The notes beneath the pieces were generated by a model, which was not told where the DNA came from, ran no database searches, and worked only from the letters and a program-made list of their open reading frames with translations. From Austropuccinia psidii (taxonomy: Eukaryota > Basidiomycota > Pucciniomycetes > Pucciniales > Sphaerophragmiaceae), in NCBI GenBank assembly GCA_023105745.1, contig JALGQZ010000004.1:32237816-32301815 (forward strand): 64,000 nucleotides of DNA, in the 5' to 3' direction. Positions 12,293 to 25,589 of this stretch are shown here, piece after piece (position 1 is the stretch's first letter; each line of letters starts with the position of its first letter). Position numbers and translations under genes: made by a program.

Positions 12293-14132
12293 TTTGAGCC
12301 TTTAAAACATGACCTAATGTGCAAAAAGGTTGTGAATCAACTTTACAAAACTTATTTTAATAATAAGCATTGAGATCATAATCCTAAAATAAGTAAAAAG
12401 GTCATAAAAAAGAATAATTTTTGAATTATCCCAACGACCAATGAAATAACATTATAAATGAATTTCATAATTTAATTTCCCATAAAAACTAAATATTGAT
12501 TATCTCAAAAACAAATGTATAATCATGTGAAATTAATTTAAAAATTTTCTTCTACATCAAAAGCTAAAAATATTACTATTTTATGTAATATCTGTAAACC
12601 CAATACTTACTGAGATAACCTCGATATATGCATTTTCAGTGCAAATATTCATGGATTTGAGCTCATATCCTTTGAAAAACACATGCTTAAGAGTTTTTTA
12701 ATAATTAGAGATACCATTAAATATCTGTAACAATAAAGATAAAAACTTTATCTGAAAAGCTATAAACAAGGTTAAAGGTTATAAGAGGATATTAGACAAA
12801 AAAGCAATAGCTGTGGACCACTTCAAATGAAAGTGGTCCACAGTTAGAGAAAGATGAATATTAAGATCCTAATAGCTCATATGTAAATAATTACATAATA
12901 TTTCTCATGATATTCAAGATAGAAACCTATGAAATCATGGTTTGAAGTCTAAAATAGTAAACCTTGACAGAAAAGATGAGTTGCAAGAGAACTCATAAAC
13001 AATAGAGTTTTGATCAGGTAATGGAATACTCCAGAAACCTTAGTTTAGAAAGGCTAAGCTTTCAGAATTTACTATCACAACTTCAGATGCACAAAAAACT
13101 CAAAATATATCAAGGATTAAAGCTAAGGCTTAAAAATGATCATTTATTACGAGTAACTCTACACCTATTTTAAGTTCAACAATTGAATCAGGGATAAAAC
13201 TGGTGGATATGAGTATTTTATGATTAAAAATACTGTAATACACGAAAATAAGTCATATTCCAAAGGCTATTATCTAATCAAATTGGAGTTATCATGATAA
13301 CTTTAAAAAATGGCACAATAATGAGATAAAAATGTTTCAAAATGATGTAATCATAACCAAACCTTGACATATTAATAACTTCTGGTGAGTAAAATGATTG
13401 AAAATATTCTAGAAGGTATCAAATCACTGGAAGGAAGGATTTTTAGTATAAAAAGACCTCTTCTTCCTCTGTCCCCCCTCAAATGCAACAAATAAAATCA
13501 AAAAACAATAAAAGGAAAATTTCTTTATTCATTAGTACAGAAATCTCATAATATCAAAGAAAAAAGCTGTATCTTGTAGTAAAAAATATTTTATTGTCAT
13601 TTTTTAATTTATCTTTAAATCTCTAAGTCCATATAGAAGTAGTAAAATGTGTAATTATCTATATTTTTGATTTTAAATACAACTTTGATAAGCTGCATTA
13701 CATCCTTGGGCATCAAAAAAACCAAAAAGATTATCATAAGTGTGAAAATAAGGTTATGTTCTCCAATTTCAGCATTTCTCTCTTTGAAATCATTTTGAAA
13801 AATTCTTTTATCAATATAACTAGTATTTATATTTGTAAAACTTTAATAGTGCTCATATTATTGTTATAAGTTGGTTTTTAATATTGACCAAAGATTCTAC
13901 ACACATTTATCATTTGTTTGTAACAATAATAGATGGTCTTGAATATATATATTATTCAATATTAATATATTTATTTTTTGAAATTATTCTTTTTGAATAA
14001 ATAAAAATATTTTTATGCCATAATTATAATAATTCTTTTTTAATATTATTGTTCATTTAAATTAGGAAATCCAGAGTACAATAAGTAAAATATTAGTAAT
14101 TATTACTATTTGTTTCATAGTCAAACCTTACA
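12293..14132 (+). repeat. Type-A solo LTR with 5-bp target duplication
   Basis: It begins TTTGAGCC (TGTGAGCC in fresh copies), ends CAAACCTTACA, and is flanked by CTAGT at 12288-12292 and 14133-14137. It is homologous to the LTR at 2725-4465, with shared blocks such as AAAACTTATTTTAATAA near both starts and TATAAAAAGACCTCTTCTTC or its variant near 13450. It is a solo LTR inserted into the unidentified relict sequence. Confidence 0.92.
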
Positions 14133-14137
14133 CTAGT

Positions 14138-17100
14138 AGTGCATAAAAAGTACATCAAATAACTAAGCAATAAAATATCTATCTTCTTTTACAATATAGT
14201 TCATTATTTTATCTCATAAGAGAATAAATATCAATCTTGATTAACAGTAATATCATTAAGAGTTTCATAGAAATCTTGAAAAACTGGTTTGCTTTAATTG
14301 AACCTGAGTATCTCCACAATTTGTTTAACATTATTAACTAAGAAATTCAAATTAAGACACTAATTGTTTTGAAACAATATTGATATCTGTTAGCACAGGC
14401 TTGGAACAGTGACTGATATTTTACCCTTAGATATACCAAACCATAGTGAAATACAAGAGAAAGTGTGAATAATTTGTGAAGATATGTTGCTCAGTACCTT
14501 TGTAAAGCCTCAATTAATATTCTTCTTACCAAATTTTGTGATAGATATGCTAATACCTGAAAACATTTGATTTTCAAAATTCACTAAAATGGGAATTTCC
14601 AAGAATAAGAGTTTTTACAATTTCCAGCCCATATTTGGGTTAGAAAAACCTTTACACACCATCAATATGGTATGGAAAACGGCAGTGGATATATTTGATA
14701 TTGTTTTGGCTTTTGATATAGAGAATGTAAAATAATTAAAACGTTACCAATTTGTAACTGTAAATTTCTGATGTGAAATCAGCTTTTCTTTGGAAATTTT
14801 ACATTTGAACATTGAATTTTATTCCAAATATTACACAAATGTTGTCAAAGATACTTCTAAGAAGGTCCTATTTTATAGTTAAGGCTTAAATTAAAATTTT
14901 TGGAATAAAATTAAAATACATGCAGAATTCCATGCATTCACGTTTATGAAGATATGTAGACAAAATGATGTATATGATTGAAATATTTGACTATACCTTA
15001 GGAGTAAATTCTACAGCTTAATTATGTTTGGTCAAAAATAACAAGCTAAGGATTGTAAAAGGTTTGTTTGAAAAACGTCTAGAGCCATATTAAAATTTTC
15101 ATAAGGGGAGAGGAGTACTTCATAAATTTACTTATATATAAAATTCTTCAAAAGATGCTTTTTATAGAATTTTCTAAACATATGAGCTCAAAATGAAGCT
15201 TTCCATTAATCCATTCGCATTTGATATTATTCTTAAATCTAGTTCTTTCATCATCTCTGATGAAAATTATCAGTTTGAAAATGGTTCTCACTACTTTCCT
15301 TCATTTTGTTTGGAAATGAGAATTATTTCTGTTATTTTAAATTTGCTTTTAATATCAGTTGTAAAAAATTAATAGCCAAAATTGAATCCTTAAATGAATC
15401 CTCTTTTAGATATCTTTTTTGAAAACTGGGGAAACATTTTTTTTGTTGAATACCTCGCTTGGAGTATCTTCAAGGAAAGGTTCTCAATTAATGAAGTGAT
15501 TTTATATCCATAGAGAAAATTAAAAAAATCACCTCAATTTTCAATTCAAAAATTTCAATAAAGTAGCTACAATACCCTGAAAACGCTCCATTTTCTGAAT
15601 CAAAATTTGGAAATTGCTTATTAAAATTCCTTATTATGATGAGTGTATTGGGAATATAGAAAGCAACTTTGGATTTCCTGTAAATAAAGTTAAGTTTCAG
15701 GCTGACTCTATTATATACATATGATAAGACTATAACTATGCGTGTGACATTTAGAAATTATGTTTAAAATATTCAAATGAAGATGAGGGCGTCTCATATT
15801 CTGTAATAGGTGTGGTGATCACTACTGAAACCTTGGGTGCAGGAATTATCAATTGAGTAACTATAATAAGTACTGAAATGATTAATACTATAGGTAGGAA
15901 TGATTATTTTCCAAGAGTTTTGTTGTTAATATAAATCTTACTTTGTAATAATTCAAGAGAAGGATGGGTATCATCTTTGGCTCAGAGGAAGGACCCTTTT
16001 TTCTTTGAAGAGGGGGTGGACGGGGAACTTGCACCCTTGCATGTAGAGGGAGTGAGAAATTTCACTTCTGAGGTTTGGATTGTGGTTATCAAAACCCTTC
16101 ATAGCCCATATTTAGCTTATATGTGGCTTTGAAACAACATCTGGTCACCTTTCCCCAATATAGGGTGAAAGCCTTTGCAATAGGACCTCACAGAAGTTCT
16201 CTGACAGGTCAGATGCATATAAAGCTGTACAGAACATGTCTGAGGGTCCCATATTTATAATGCTTTCAGGTATTTTAGTAGAAAAAGTTTTTTTGTAGTT
16301 TTAAAACCTTCAATTCAATAGTAGGGGACATTATCACACAGTAGTGGCTTTTTTTCAGTATGGTGGGATTTTTACCTTGAAGCAACTATCGTTTAGTTAG
16401 CTTTAAAGATTGAGAGGTCAAAAGTGGCTCATTTTGTAGCCCTTGATAACTTATACACAATTATTACTTATTTAATAGGCCTAGGATAAAGTATGTGAAA
16501 GATATACAGGCTGTAAATTCCATTCTAGGAATTTGAATATTTAATGAATCCTGTGTTGAGTTTTATCCATTAATCAATTTGATTCTAGAAATGATACAGG
16601 GTTATGGAAGGCATTATTATAAAGCTGATATTATGAGTTTTATTAAAGATGTCTCACTAAAATTTCATAAGTTAGATGAGAGGTTAATATTTTGTCCACC
16701 TTGATTTGGCTCATAGTTGACTCTACTTTCTGTATCTTTGGAGCTAGAGAAATTTGTCCAGTACCATTAAATAGCCTTTATTCAGAGATTGAATTAAAAT
16801 CCCCATTTGATGGGTTTCCACTTCCTTCTCTATATTTTAGATGAGAGGATAAAATTAAGGTTTAATCTCAGTTCTGGTTTTGAACTGTAATAAAATTTTT
16901 GTTATTGATTCTATTATTATAGAAATTGTATATTGGGAATGAAGTGTATTTTCTCTTTAGTTTGGATGAAAATGTGAGCTCTTTCAGCTCAGGTCACTTT
17001 TTGGTGGGAATCTTTCTTTGCTAGTGGTTTATGGTATTTTTGTGTTTTGCTTGTGTTCTGGTTTTGAGTTGCAGTATGACATACATATATGAAATGATAT

Positions 17101-17940
17101 TATAAACCATCTTCATCATATCTCCAGAAAATCACTTTCCCAATCCCCTATTGATTTTAAAAGATAGGCCTTTATCTGAAGGAAGTTTAAAATCTAGTGA
17201 GATGTCCCAGCACTTTCCAATGAAGTCTTGGTTAATTCTATAAAATATTGAAAATGAAAATATCATCAGTGAATGTGTTAAACTAGAAAATGTATAAAAT
17301 CTGATAATTATGAAAATAGCTGTTATATTCTCAAATACTTTAGTATTTTTGCGTTGACGTTCTTGATCAAATTCTGGAACATTACAAAAATAGAAATTTT
17401 CAAAAACAAAAGAAAATGATTCATAAGAAAATTCTAAATAATTCCTGTCTGAGGATTGGCTGTGGCACCTTTTACTTGTCTTCTACTTTAGAGCCTCTAT
17501 ATAATGTTATCAAATTATTAAGATAGAATCAGGAAAAATCATATTTAACTCCATTGATTGGAATTCCCAAAAAACTAATTTACACATATGATTACAATAT
17601 ATCTAAAAAAAAGATTCATTTTTTGCAAATTCAAAAATGCAAATTTTCAAGGAATAGTTCTGTTTGTGAATAATATATCTAAATTACCTATAGAAATTCT
17701 TGATATCATATAAATTCAAATTTCTCAAAAAATTACTCAAAACATAGAATGGGATAGCTCTTATTTTTCAAAAATGTTTAGGTCAGTTGATAAAAAATTC
17801 CCAGTTATACTCTCAGATGTATTTTCCAGCCGAAATTAAGAAGTGACAAATGGACTGAAAGAAAAAACCTCTAAATTGGATATCTCGAAAGAAAGGAATC
17901 TACCCTTCAAAATAGGGCAATTAAAGGTTGAAGATATTTA
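14138..17940 (+). pseudogene. Unidentified decayed coding-like region
   Basis: On the plus strand long stretches are readable with far fewer stops than about one per 12-13 codons expected at this base composition. One frame runs 14412-14735 with two internal TGA stops (starts TDILPLDIPNHSEIQEKV). Another gives MKLSINPFAFDIILKSSSF then, after stops, MNPLLDIFFENWGNIFFVEY (about 15195-15500). A 60-codon stretch at about 15950-16132 includes EEGVDGELAPLHVEGVRNFT. A frame at about 16447-16889 has several stops (GRHYYKADIMSFIKDVSLKF), and about 17660-17940 contains EWDSSYFSKMFRSVDKKFPV. Frame changes separate these. I recognise no family, and parts of the minus strand are also fairly open, so even the strand is not certain. 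It could be an old transposon or host gene eroded mainly by point mutation. Confidence 0.3.
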
Positions 17941-19593
17941 TTGAAAGCTTTAAAAGAATTCTTGGATTACCTTCAAAATGGAAATTCAGAAAACTAAATA
18001 AGAATAATAAATAATCTTGTTGGTTTCTAAAACTCTTTCCATGTTCAGGAATGAATCTTTTAAAACGTTTTCATACTAGCTTCATAGGTGCGCCATATAG
18101 TTATCTTACTCAAATTGTGATTACTTCTAAGAAAAACTGATAATAATTGAATAGTAGACAATCATCCAATTGATTTTCATTTAAAATTGGCCTCTAAATA
18201 AAAATAGCTTTAATTAATCTTGTAAAGATAAAATAAGAATTAACTCTCTTCTAAGCACCAGGTTAAGAAGCCACGGAATCAATTCTGATAAGAAACTAAT
18301 TTTAATATGATACTTCATGTAGCCAATAAAGTTACTGCATAAGGGCTTTGATATACCAATTTTGAAATACTTTAAAGCAAGAGGAATTGTACCATATATG
18401 ATATTTATCACAGTGTAATTATCAATAGGAGATACACACCAGGTATGAACAACTCTCTGAAAGCTTGAGTATAAAATATAAATAAAATTAAATTCCTCTT
18501 ACTAAAAGTTCATATCATCCTTAGTTGAAATATGGTAAATTTAAGCATGCGTGAAGCTGGGTGGTAACATCTTTCTAATATATACTTACAAATATTGTAA
18601 GATATTTCATTGGAGAAGCCATAGGTTAAAGCATTGAATTGAAAAAATTTCAAATATTCACAATTGGACACCTTTCAAAATTCTCATATTAATAAATGCC
18701 TATAAGATTATTTGATTTTATTTTTAAGGAAAGGGATTCATAAAATGGTAAATAATGAATGATTAAAGGAGCTAGCAAGTGTTATTATCCTTTTAAGTAA
18801 GAGAAAATAAAATATTTTCTGCAGAAGAGATTACCAACTCATAATAATTTAACATGTTATAATTTAATGAGACGGAGAATATAATTGATGGGACAAAAAG
18901 TGTTAAGACGGCTTCGATAAGTGCTTAATCTCATTGTATGATGGGGAAACAATTATGAGGTCAATACATTTACCCACAAAATCAAGTCTCATTTATTACC
19001 AAGGATATTAATAAAAGGACTATATTACACACAATTTTTTTTCTTTAATGAAAGAATACAAAGAATCATTTTTGTGTTTTTTATATTAGAGGCTCCATAA
19101 TACTCCAGGTTGCGTCCAAAAAAATAATTTACAGGAAGTATAAACCCTATGTTTTTGACTTCAAAAACATGTATTTATTGAATTTTTAATTCAAAAAATA
19201 AGTTCCATTCAATAATTAATGCCTATTACTTGTAGAAACATTGCTTCAACTTTCACATTTGTGGTTATGATAATGAATAAAGCATGCAATTTTAATAATT
19301 ATATGAGGATTTTTTAAGAAGACATTTAATTTATGATTTTTTGAAATTTGGTTATTGTATCAAGGAATTGTGGGTATGAAATGAAGACATCTTATTTCAT
19401 TTTTTCTTGGAAAGATGAATTCATTGTGAAATCCTTGACCCATGAAGGCAGTATATAATGGTACCTTCTATTACATATACTGAAGGTATAATATTGCCTC
19501 AAAAAGTAATATGTTTCATATAGCTTTCATAAAATAATGAAAGAGAATAACTTGAAATGTCAGCTAAAATTCATTCAAGGATTAATGTGTGTT
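17941..19593. other. AT-rich stretch, no supported feature
   Basis: I see no convincing gene or repeat boundary. A 65-codon minus-strand open frame at 18214-18411 has no recognisable motif and may be chance or part of the neighbouring relict. Confidence 0.4.
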
Positions 19594-21469
19594 TATGAGC
19601 CTTTAGGTATATTTTACATATCAAGATAGGCCATAATTAATATACAGCTAAGGTTTACACTATGGATACCCCATGATTGATCAGTATATCCAAAATGAAT
19701 GATTATTAAATTAATAAAAGAGGAATACCTTTTTTTGTATACAAATCAATCAATTTCAGGCCAGATTTGGATTCTACACAAAATTTCACCCAAAGTAACC
19801 CCATAAGCTAACAAAGCATAAATTGACTCCATGAGGTTGTAATATGGAAAATAATTCAACACCACATAAAAGAATTCTAAAACATTTGGTTTTTCTCATT
19901 TTCATGACAGAATAATGAGAATGTGTGAAATCCCATATTACATTTAGACTAAGAATTGTTTAATTCTTGTTTGTGGCACTTAGAATTACTGTATTCTTAC
20001 ATAAATCTTTGGTAAACCCATAGGAAAATCATTCTTGAAGGCTGAATTACTATTTTTGACATGAAAATATCTAAGGGGCACAAAATACCTCACAAAGAGC
20101 CAGGCTCCTGAACTTCTGAGGCCCCTGAAGGGTGGCCAGATCTAACACTTTGGTCAATGGCTGATAATTGTCCAGCCAGTGTATTAAAGTGTTTTGGGAA
20201 CCTGTTTAAAAAGATAAAATATCATCAAATAATGAGAAAACAGCAATCAGGCGGCTATTTTGACATGAAAAGGAGGTAATGAGCAACTCTGACTCCTGTA
20301 ACCATGTCCATTATTTATTATTTTCCATTGATAGGCCTAAAGCTGGTAATTAAGGAAATCTTTGGACTAGTATCCATGAACCTACCCCATGGAAACTAGC
20401 TTTAACTATACTATTTGATTTTCCACATATAACTGAGGTAAAAACTTCAAAAATTGGTCAAAATTATGATTCTAAATAAATCCTTCTGAAAGTTTCAGGC
20501 CAAATGGGGAAATGAATGATACACAATAAGCCAAAAATAATCATTATGTGATTCTTCATATTATAATTTTTACTTACAGTCCATATTTGATGATTTCATG
20601 TGAAACACTGAATCTTCAAGAATCTAAAGAAATTACAACCTGTGATGACATTTCCCATAAAATTTAAGAATTTTAGAGATGAGTGTTACTTTTGAAATAT
20701 GAGAATATTGAAGATTTTCACCATTTTATTTCATAACCATTAAGTCAATTTACATGACTAAAAGTGATGTAATCATTAAAAAAAATAATTTTGAAGTTTG
20801 CTCACTCACCAGTTCTTTCATTTGCATGGAAAGCCTATGTGAGCTATTGTGGACCTAAAAGATGCCTAATATCGCTTTTTTTTTCAACCATCATCCAATT
20901 ATTTATCTTTATCATTAATAACAACAACTAACATGTAGTTACATTCATTCTTAGGAGGTTTAAGCTTTTAAAATCTATCATAAAGACATGAAATCAAATC
21001 ATATTACAAATTCCCATAGAATTAATCTACTCACTGCTGTATTACTGTTATGAATTGCTTATTGATCCCTTAAATCCATAAATAATCTGTAAAATCACTC
21101 TAACCATTCTTTTAAAAGTATAATTGAAGTATTAATGAGTTTTTTGTTAAATTCTTAAAGTTTTTTCTCATAGTGTTTAGTTTCTTCAGGCATTCATCAC
21201 AATTATTCTTGAAAAATAGAACTATAAATTAAAATAATCTGATATAATTGTAATGAAGAGTTTTATCATTAATAATTCTTATAATTTATTCCAGTAGCCA
21301 ATCAATGCTTACTGTTAGAATCACTAGTGGTGTAAAAAAAGGCAATAAATACGTAAGCAATTAATTATTCATGTGTGGCTATAATAAATCCATTTAATTT
21401 ATTTTCATAAGAAAGGTCAGTACTTTTGTTTGAGAGTGATATTAACAAGAGTTCAACAGACAGATCTGA
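19594..21469 (+). repeat. Type-G LTR, nearly complete, carrying element C at its end
   Basis: It begins TATGAGCCTTTAGGTATATT and matches the minus-strand LTR at 61888-63787 block by block, for example CAGGCCAGATTTGGATTCTA near 19757 and the minus strand near 63613, and CTTTGGACTAGTATCCAT near 20362. Its final segment AACAGACAGATCTGA stops where element C begins. The last two bases, CA, are probably 30511-30512 beyond element C. No clean target duplication of its own was found, so it may be old or truncated. Confidence 0.75.
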
Positions 21470-23248
21470 TGTGAGCCTTAGAGGTATTTTCATATACCCA
21501 AAAGACCACAAATGATAAATTAAGATACAAATATAAATAAAATAAATTTATTTATATTATAAAAATAAAAATTGAAATATAAATAGAAATTTATATTTAA
21601 AAATCAAAATTTAATTATAATTTAAAAATAAAATTACAATAAAATTTAAAATTATGAAAATACATCTTTACTTGTAAAAATTAAGTAAAAATGAATTTTT
21701 AATAAAAATTATGAAATTAAAATATTTTTGGTGAAAATTTATATGAGATATATTATAAACTTTTATCCAATAAATAAACATAAAGAAATTATCACACCAT
21801 TGGATTCCTCATAAAAAATAAAGTGGGGTCAGCTCTAGATGAAATTTCTGTAACTCAACTCTAAATAAGGTTAAATTAAGTTTTTAGTAGATTTTGTAAA
21901 AAAGTATGAAAATCCTCAAAAACTTAATTCAATTAACACCACATGTAGCGTTAACCATCAATTTTTGTGTTAAAATTGAAGTGTTGTGTTTAGTTTAGAA
22001 GTTATGAGGAATTGAAGTATTTTCAATTCAAATGTCAAAATGTGCGCATGTATTAGATAAGTGAACTTTAATTTGCATATGAGGTATCAATTATTAGGGA
22101 TGTGTAATTAAAAACTGAATTGAATTGCATATGTAAATTATAATTGTATTACATGATGAGGAATTAAAGAAAAAATAAACTGGGAAGATTAATTCTGGGG
22201 GGGAAAAGACACTCTAGCTCTAAGGGGGAGCTAGACCCCCCAAAGCCTTGCTGACTGGCATGGGATGTCAAACTCCATGCAAAAGTTCATTACTTTCAGC
22301 CTGGAATTGAGTCACAGGGTCTGTGACTCAATTGATGATGAGGTTTTGATACCAACCAGGGTAGTTTTAACTGCTGCCAAGAGGGTAAAACTACCCTGAA
22401 GTTAAAACAATGTTAGTAAAAACAGTTTTAACTGGTTTCTACGCCTCTTACAAAAATTCTTACGAGTTTTGAAGGCTCTAAACCAGGTATTGGCATAGTA
22501 ATAGCTGATTTAAGGGTATAAAATGGCTAAAAATAGCAAAAAATGCCTTAAACCGGCCCTTTTTTGGTCTAAACCAGGGTTCAATGATTCTATAATTGGT
22601 TTTTCTGTTGTCAGACTGTTTTTCACGACTGACAAGAGTAACCTTTCCTTTTGGAGTCGGAAAATTGATGGCTATAAAAGAATGTCTTCTTTGCCCCACT
22701 TTTCTCTTCATGTTAGAATATTTTTACTTTTATAATTAGTTTAAACACTGTTAAACCAATCAATAAGAGATTCCAAACACCCTTTTTAAAAATTTTTGAA
22801 CCTTTTAACCACATGAAAAAATCATTATAGTCATTGTTTGTAACTCTTATAATCATTTTTATCCCTGAACCATCCCAAAAGTGAATTAAAGCATCTTTCA
22901 TCACTGTTAACTTTGTCACTTTGTTTCCAAATTCACTCTGGTCACTTTTGGACTTGTTTTATCTTTGAATATCTTTTCAAAGACTTTGTTCTTTAACTAA
23001 TTGCTTGCAATTCTTTGCTCACTTAATTTCAGTTGAAATTGCTCTTGAAGAAATTTCTTTTGTAGCCTTAAATATCTCTTGTAGAGTATTTTAGGATAAA
23101 TCTTTATTGTTGGTAAAACAATAAAATCGGTGTGTTTTCCTTACAAAATACTATTTCTTACTATTTTTAAATAATTTTACCTTATACAAATTTTGGGGAC
23201 AGGAAAAGTACTTGATATTTTATCAAAGTTTCATATCCACACCTTACA
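21470..23248 (+). repeat. Element C 5' LTR
   Basis: It runs from TGTGAGCCTTAGAGG to CACACCTTACA. Near its start is a long A/T-only stretch (about 21520-21780). GGCTATAAAAGAATG near 22670 is the best TATA-box candidate. GACCCCCCAAA at 22234-22244 is an exact complement of the first 11 bases after the LTR. Open frames at 22478-22735 on both strands recur in the 3' LTR and are LTR sequence. Confidence 0.95.
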
Positions 23249-23275
23249 TTTGGGGGGTCAGCCACGATATCTTAC
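23249..23275 (+). promoter_or_regulatory. Element C primer-binding region
   Basis: TTTGGGGGGTCAGCCACGAT follows the 5' LTR directly. The position fits the site where minus-strand DNA synthesis is primed. Its first 11 bases are complementary to 22234-22244 within the LTR, so self-priming is possible, but a tRNA primer cannot be excluded. Confidence 0.55.
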
Positions 23276-23720
23276 CTGTGAAATAATTCTTTAGCTTTTT
23301 TTAATCCTTTTTCTTATATTGAAAAATTTAAAAATATATAAAAAATACTTATAATTCAAAAAATCCTTGAAAAATAATTCCTTTTTATAATTATAAGTGA
23401 GGCTTTATTTTTTATTTCTCTTTTGAAAAAACTTTTTTTTACTTAATTAATTGGCTTTTTTCATTAACTTTAAAGTCTCACAACTTGGTAAGACAAGAAA
23501 ATATTGAAACAGCCTCCACACTTACTAGCATTATTCCTTAAAGCACTGTTATTTCTGACCATAATAGCACTGTTATTATAACTCAGAATAACCAACAAGA
23601 GCCAATTTCTCTGAATTGATCAACTTGGTATCAGTAATACTCTTCAGAAAGCTAAAAATTTTGCAAATAGTAAGTTTTTGACGTAAAATTACTATTTTAA
23701 ACCTTTTTAATCATAAAAAA
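23276..23720 (+). other. Element C untranslated leader
   Basis: AT-rich leader between the primer-binding region and the gag frame. No gene is seen. Confidence 0.5.
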
Positions 23721-25080
23721 TGCCTTCAATCACATCAGGAGCCAGCTATAAGCTCTCAAGAAGCTCCCAAACAGGTCATATTTACTGGAGTAAAGACATA
23801 TACAATTGCCTTGAAAAAGTGTTTTGATGCTTCACAAGAAGAAGCATCAAAATTATCAATGAAATTGAATCAAGTCACTGCTGATAATACAAGACAGACA
23901 GAGTTATGGCAAGAGCTGACACATAAAGAAGACATGTATAAAATTGAAGTAATAGATTTAATACAAGCCTTCCAACATGTATACAGGAATTCCCAAAGGT
24001 GTAGCAAGAGAAAAATGAATGATATTGAACAAATACTGAACACCTTACCAAGAATGTCTACAACTCTGAATCAAAATGAGTGCACAAGAATTCCAAATCC
24101 ACAAGTATTGGATCCTGATAATTCACAGTTAAAAAATGAATTATCCACTTCTTTTCATAACTTGGAACCATCAATGGGCCAAGAACGTTTGAAAGAAGTA
24201 CCAAAACTTAAAGAATGGCCTCACTTCAGTGGTGAAGGAGAATATGACCATATGGAATTCATCAGAGGAATTGACATGATTAAAGAAGATTTTGAATTAC
24301 CAGACGGATTGGTAACAGGAAGATTTAACACCTTGTTTACCAGATCAGCTAACAGATGGTATATCAAATTAAGACAAGGACATGGACACCAAAGTTGGAC
24401 TTGGTGGAAAACCAAAATTATCAACAAATTGGCCAATGATTCTTGGAGATTTAAAGTGGAGACAGCCTTTGAATCTGCCAAATTTAATGCTGATAAAGAC
24501 AAAGCTTTACCATGGTTTTGCCAACAAAAAGACAGACTAACAGCATTATACCCTGACATGTCAGAATTTATGATCCACAGAAAGAATCTGAGACAATGTG
24601 GAGGTGACTTAGAGCATGCTGTCAAAAGCAGGACTACTGAAAAATCTTCAGCAGAGGATATTATCAATATATTAGAAGAAGTAACCACCGGAACCAAAAT
24701 TGGTTCTAGTAGGGTGAATCTCAAAACAAGTTTTAATACACCTTGGAAAGATTCTGTGGACAAAAACCCCCAAGAAAATTCTAATAATAAGTATAAATCT
24801 GCAGAAACAGTCAGAAAGTGCCATATTTGCCAAAGCACCACCAATCTAGCCAATACATGTCCAAAAAGGGGGAAAGTCAATGAAATTGATATTGAAAAGG
24901 AACCTGATGCTTAAAAAGATGACATAATTGAAGACAATTCAGATGATAAGTTGTCAATATTTTCTGAATCTTCAAAAGATATAGAAAATATCAATGCCAC
25001 TTTTGACATCATGGAATCTTATTCCCACTTGCCACAACTGAGCAATGGTCAACTTGATTCAAAAGTTCAAGATGCCTAAC
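23721..25080 (+). pseudogene. Element C gag (capsid and nucleocapsid), broken
   Basis: This encodes the structural polyprotein of the virus-like particle. The frame is open from about 23721 but has no in-frame ATG near its start; ATG 23720 is one base out of phase and its frame soon stops. The N-terminal part is predicted helical or coiled coil. The capsid core contains LKEWPHFSGEGEYDHMEF, the diagnostic W-P-F-G-E-YDH signature shared with element E, followed by W-W-K and CGGDLEHAV. The nucleocapsid zinc knuckle CHICQSTTNLANTC has lost its histidine: element E has CX2CX4HX4C, here N replaces H. In-frame TAA stops at 24912-24914 and just before 25081 separate gag from the protease that follows in the same frame. 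Confidence 0.88.
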
Positions 25081-25082
25081 TT

Positions 25083-25589
25083 ATGAAAACAAAACCAAAC
25101 ATAGGGAAAGGTTATACAGTTGGTAACTCCTGTATAACAGAAGTGGTTTTTGACAATAAGCCCACTAAACGTTTGCTTTACCCAGGAGCCTTCTGCTCTT
25201 GTGTTGGTAAATCTTTTCTTAAAACTTGTGTACCAAATTTTGAAGACCAATTGTTACCAATTGATGGTATAAAACTCAATAGTGCAAGAAATACAATGCA
25301 AGTAATAGGAATTTTTGAGACCAATTTCATATTCCCACACATTAATGGGAATTTAAGAATCAAAGTTGAATTTGACGTTATGGAAAACTGCTCTAGTACC
25401 CATTTTATATTGGGAAATGACTATTTAATAATGTATGGGATAGATTTGGATGACAAAAAAGACAGATACTTTCCTATTGGAGACGATAAGCATCAGAAAT
25501 ATGCCTTTGTACCATTTAAAAGACAAATGACAGTAAATGAAGTATCACCAGTGAACTTAGACTTGGAAAATTCAAACCTGAACAGTTGA
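25083..25589 (+). pseudogene. Element C aspartic protease domain, active site lost
   Basis: The retropepsin-like domain that would cut the Gag-Pol polyprotein. The active site reads LLYPGAFCSCVGKSF where the family has D-T/S-G-A (element E: IDTGASCSIVAKEY). The catalytic Asp is replaced by Tyr and the next residue by Pro, so it cannot work. The downstream conserved HFILGNDYLIMYGIDL and RYFPIGDD segments are preserved. It lies in frame with gag, but the frame ends at 25589, where a one-base frameshift moves the coding sequence into the reverse transcriptase frame starting at about 25574. Confidence 0.9.

Noticed and set aside
15830..16140. Minus-strand reading of this segment as a Pro/Ser-rich protein
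   Set aside because: Also fairly open, but the plus-strand stretches are longer and follow each other more consistently; strand remains uncertain, so only one entry was made.
22478..22735. Overlapping plus and minus open frames of about 70-77 codons
   Set aside because: They lie inside the element C LTR, recur in altered form in the other LTR (29703-30009) and carry no motif.
24221..24880. 219-codon minus-strand open frame
   Set aside because: It is antisense to element C gag, and its composition is that of a reversed coding strand.
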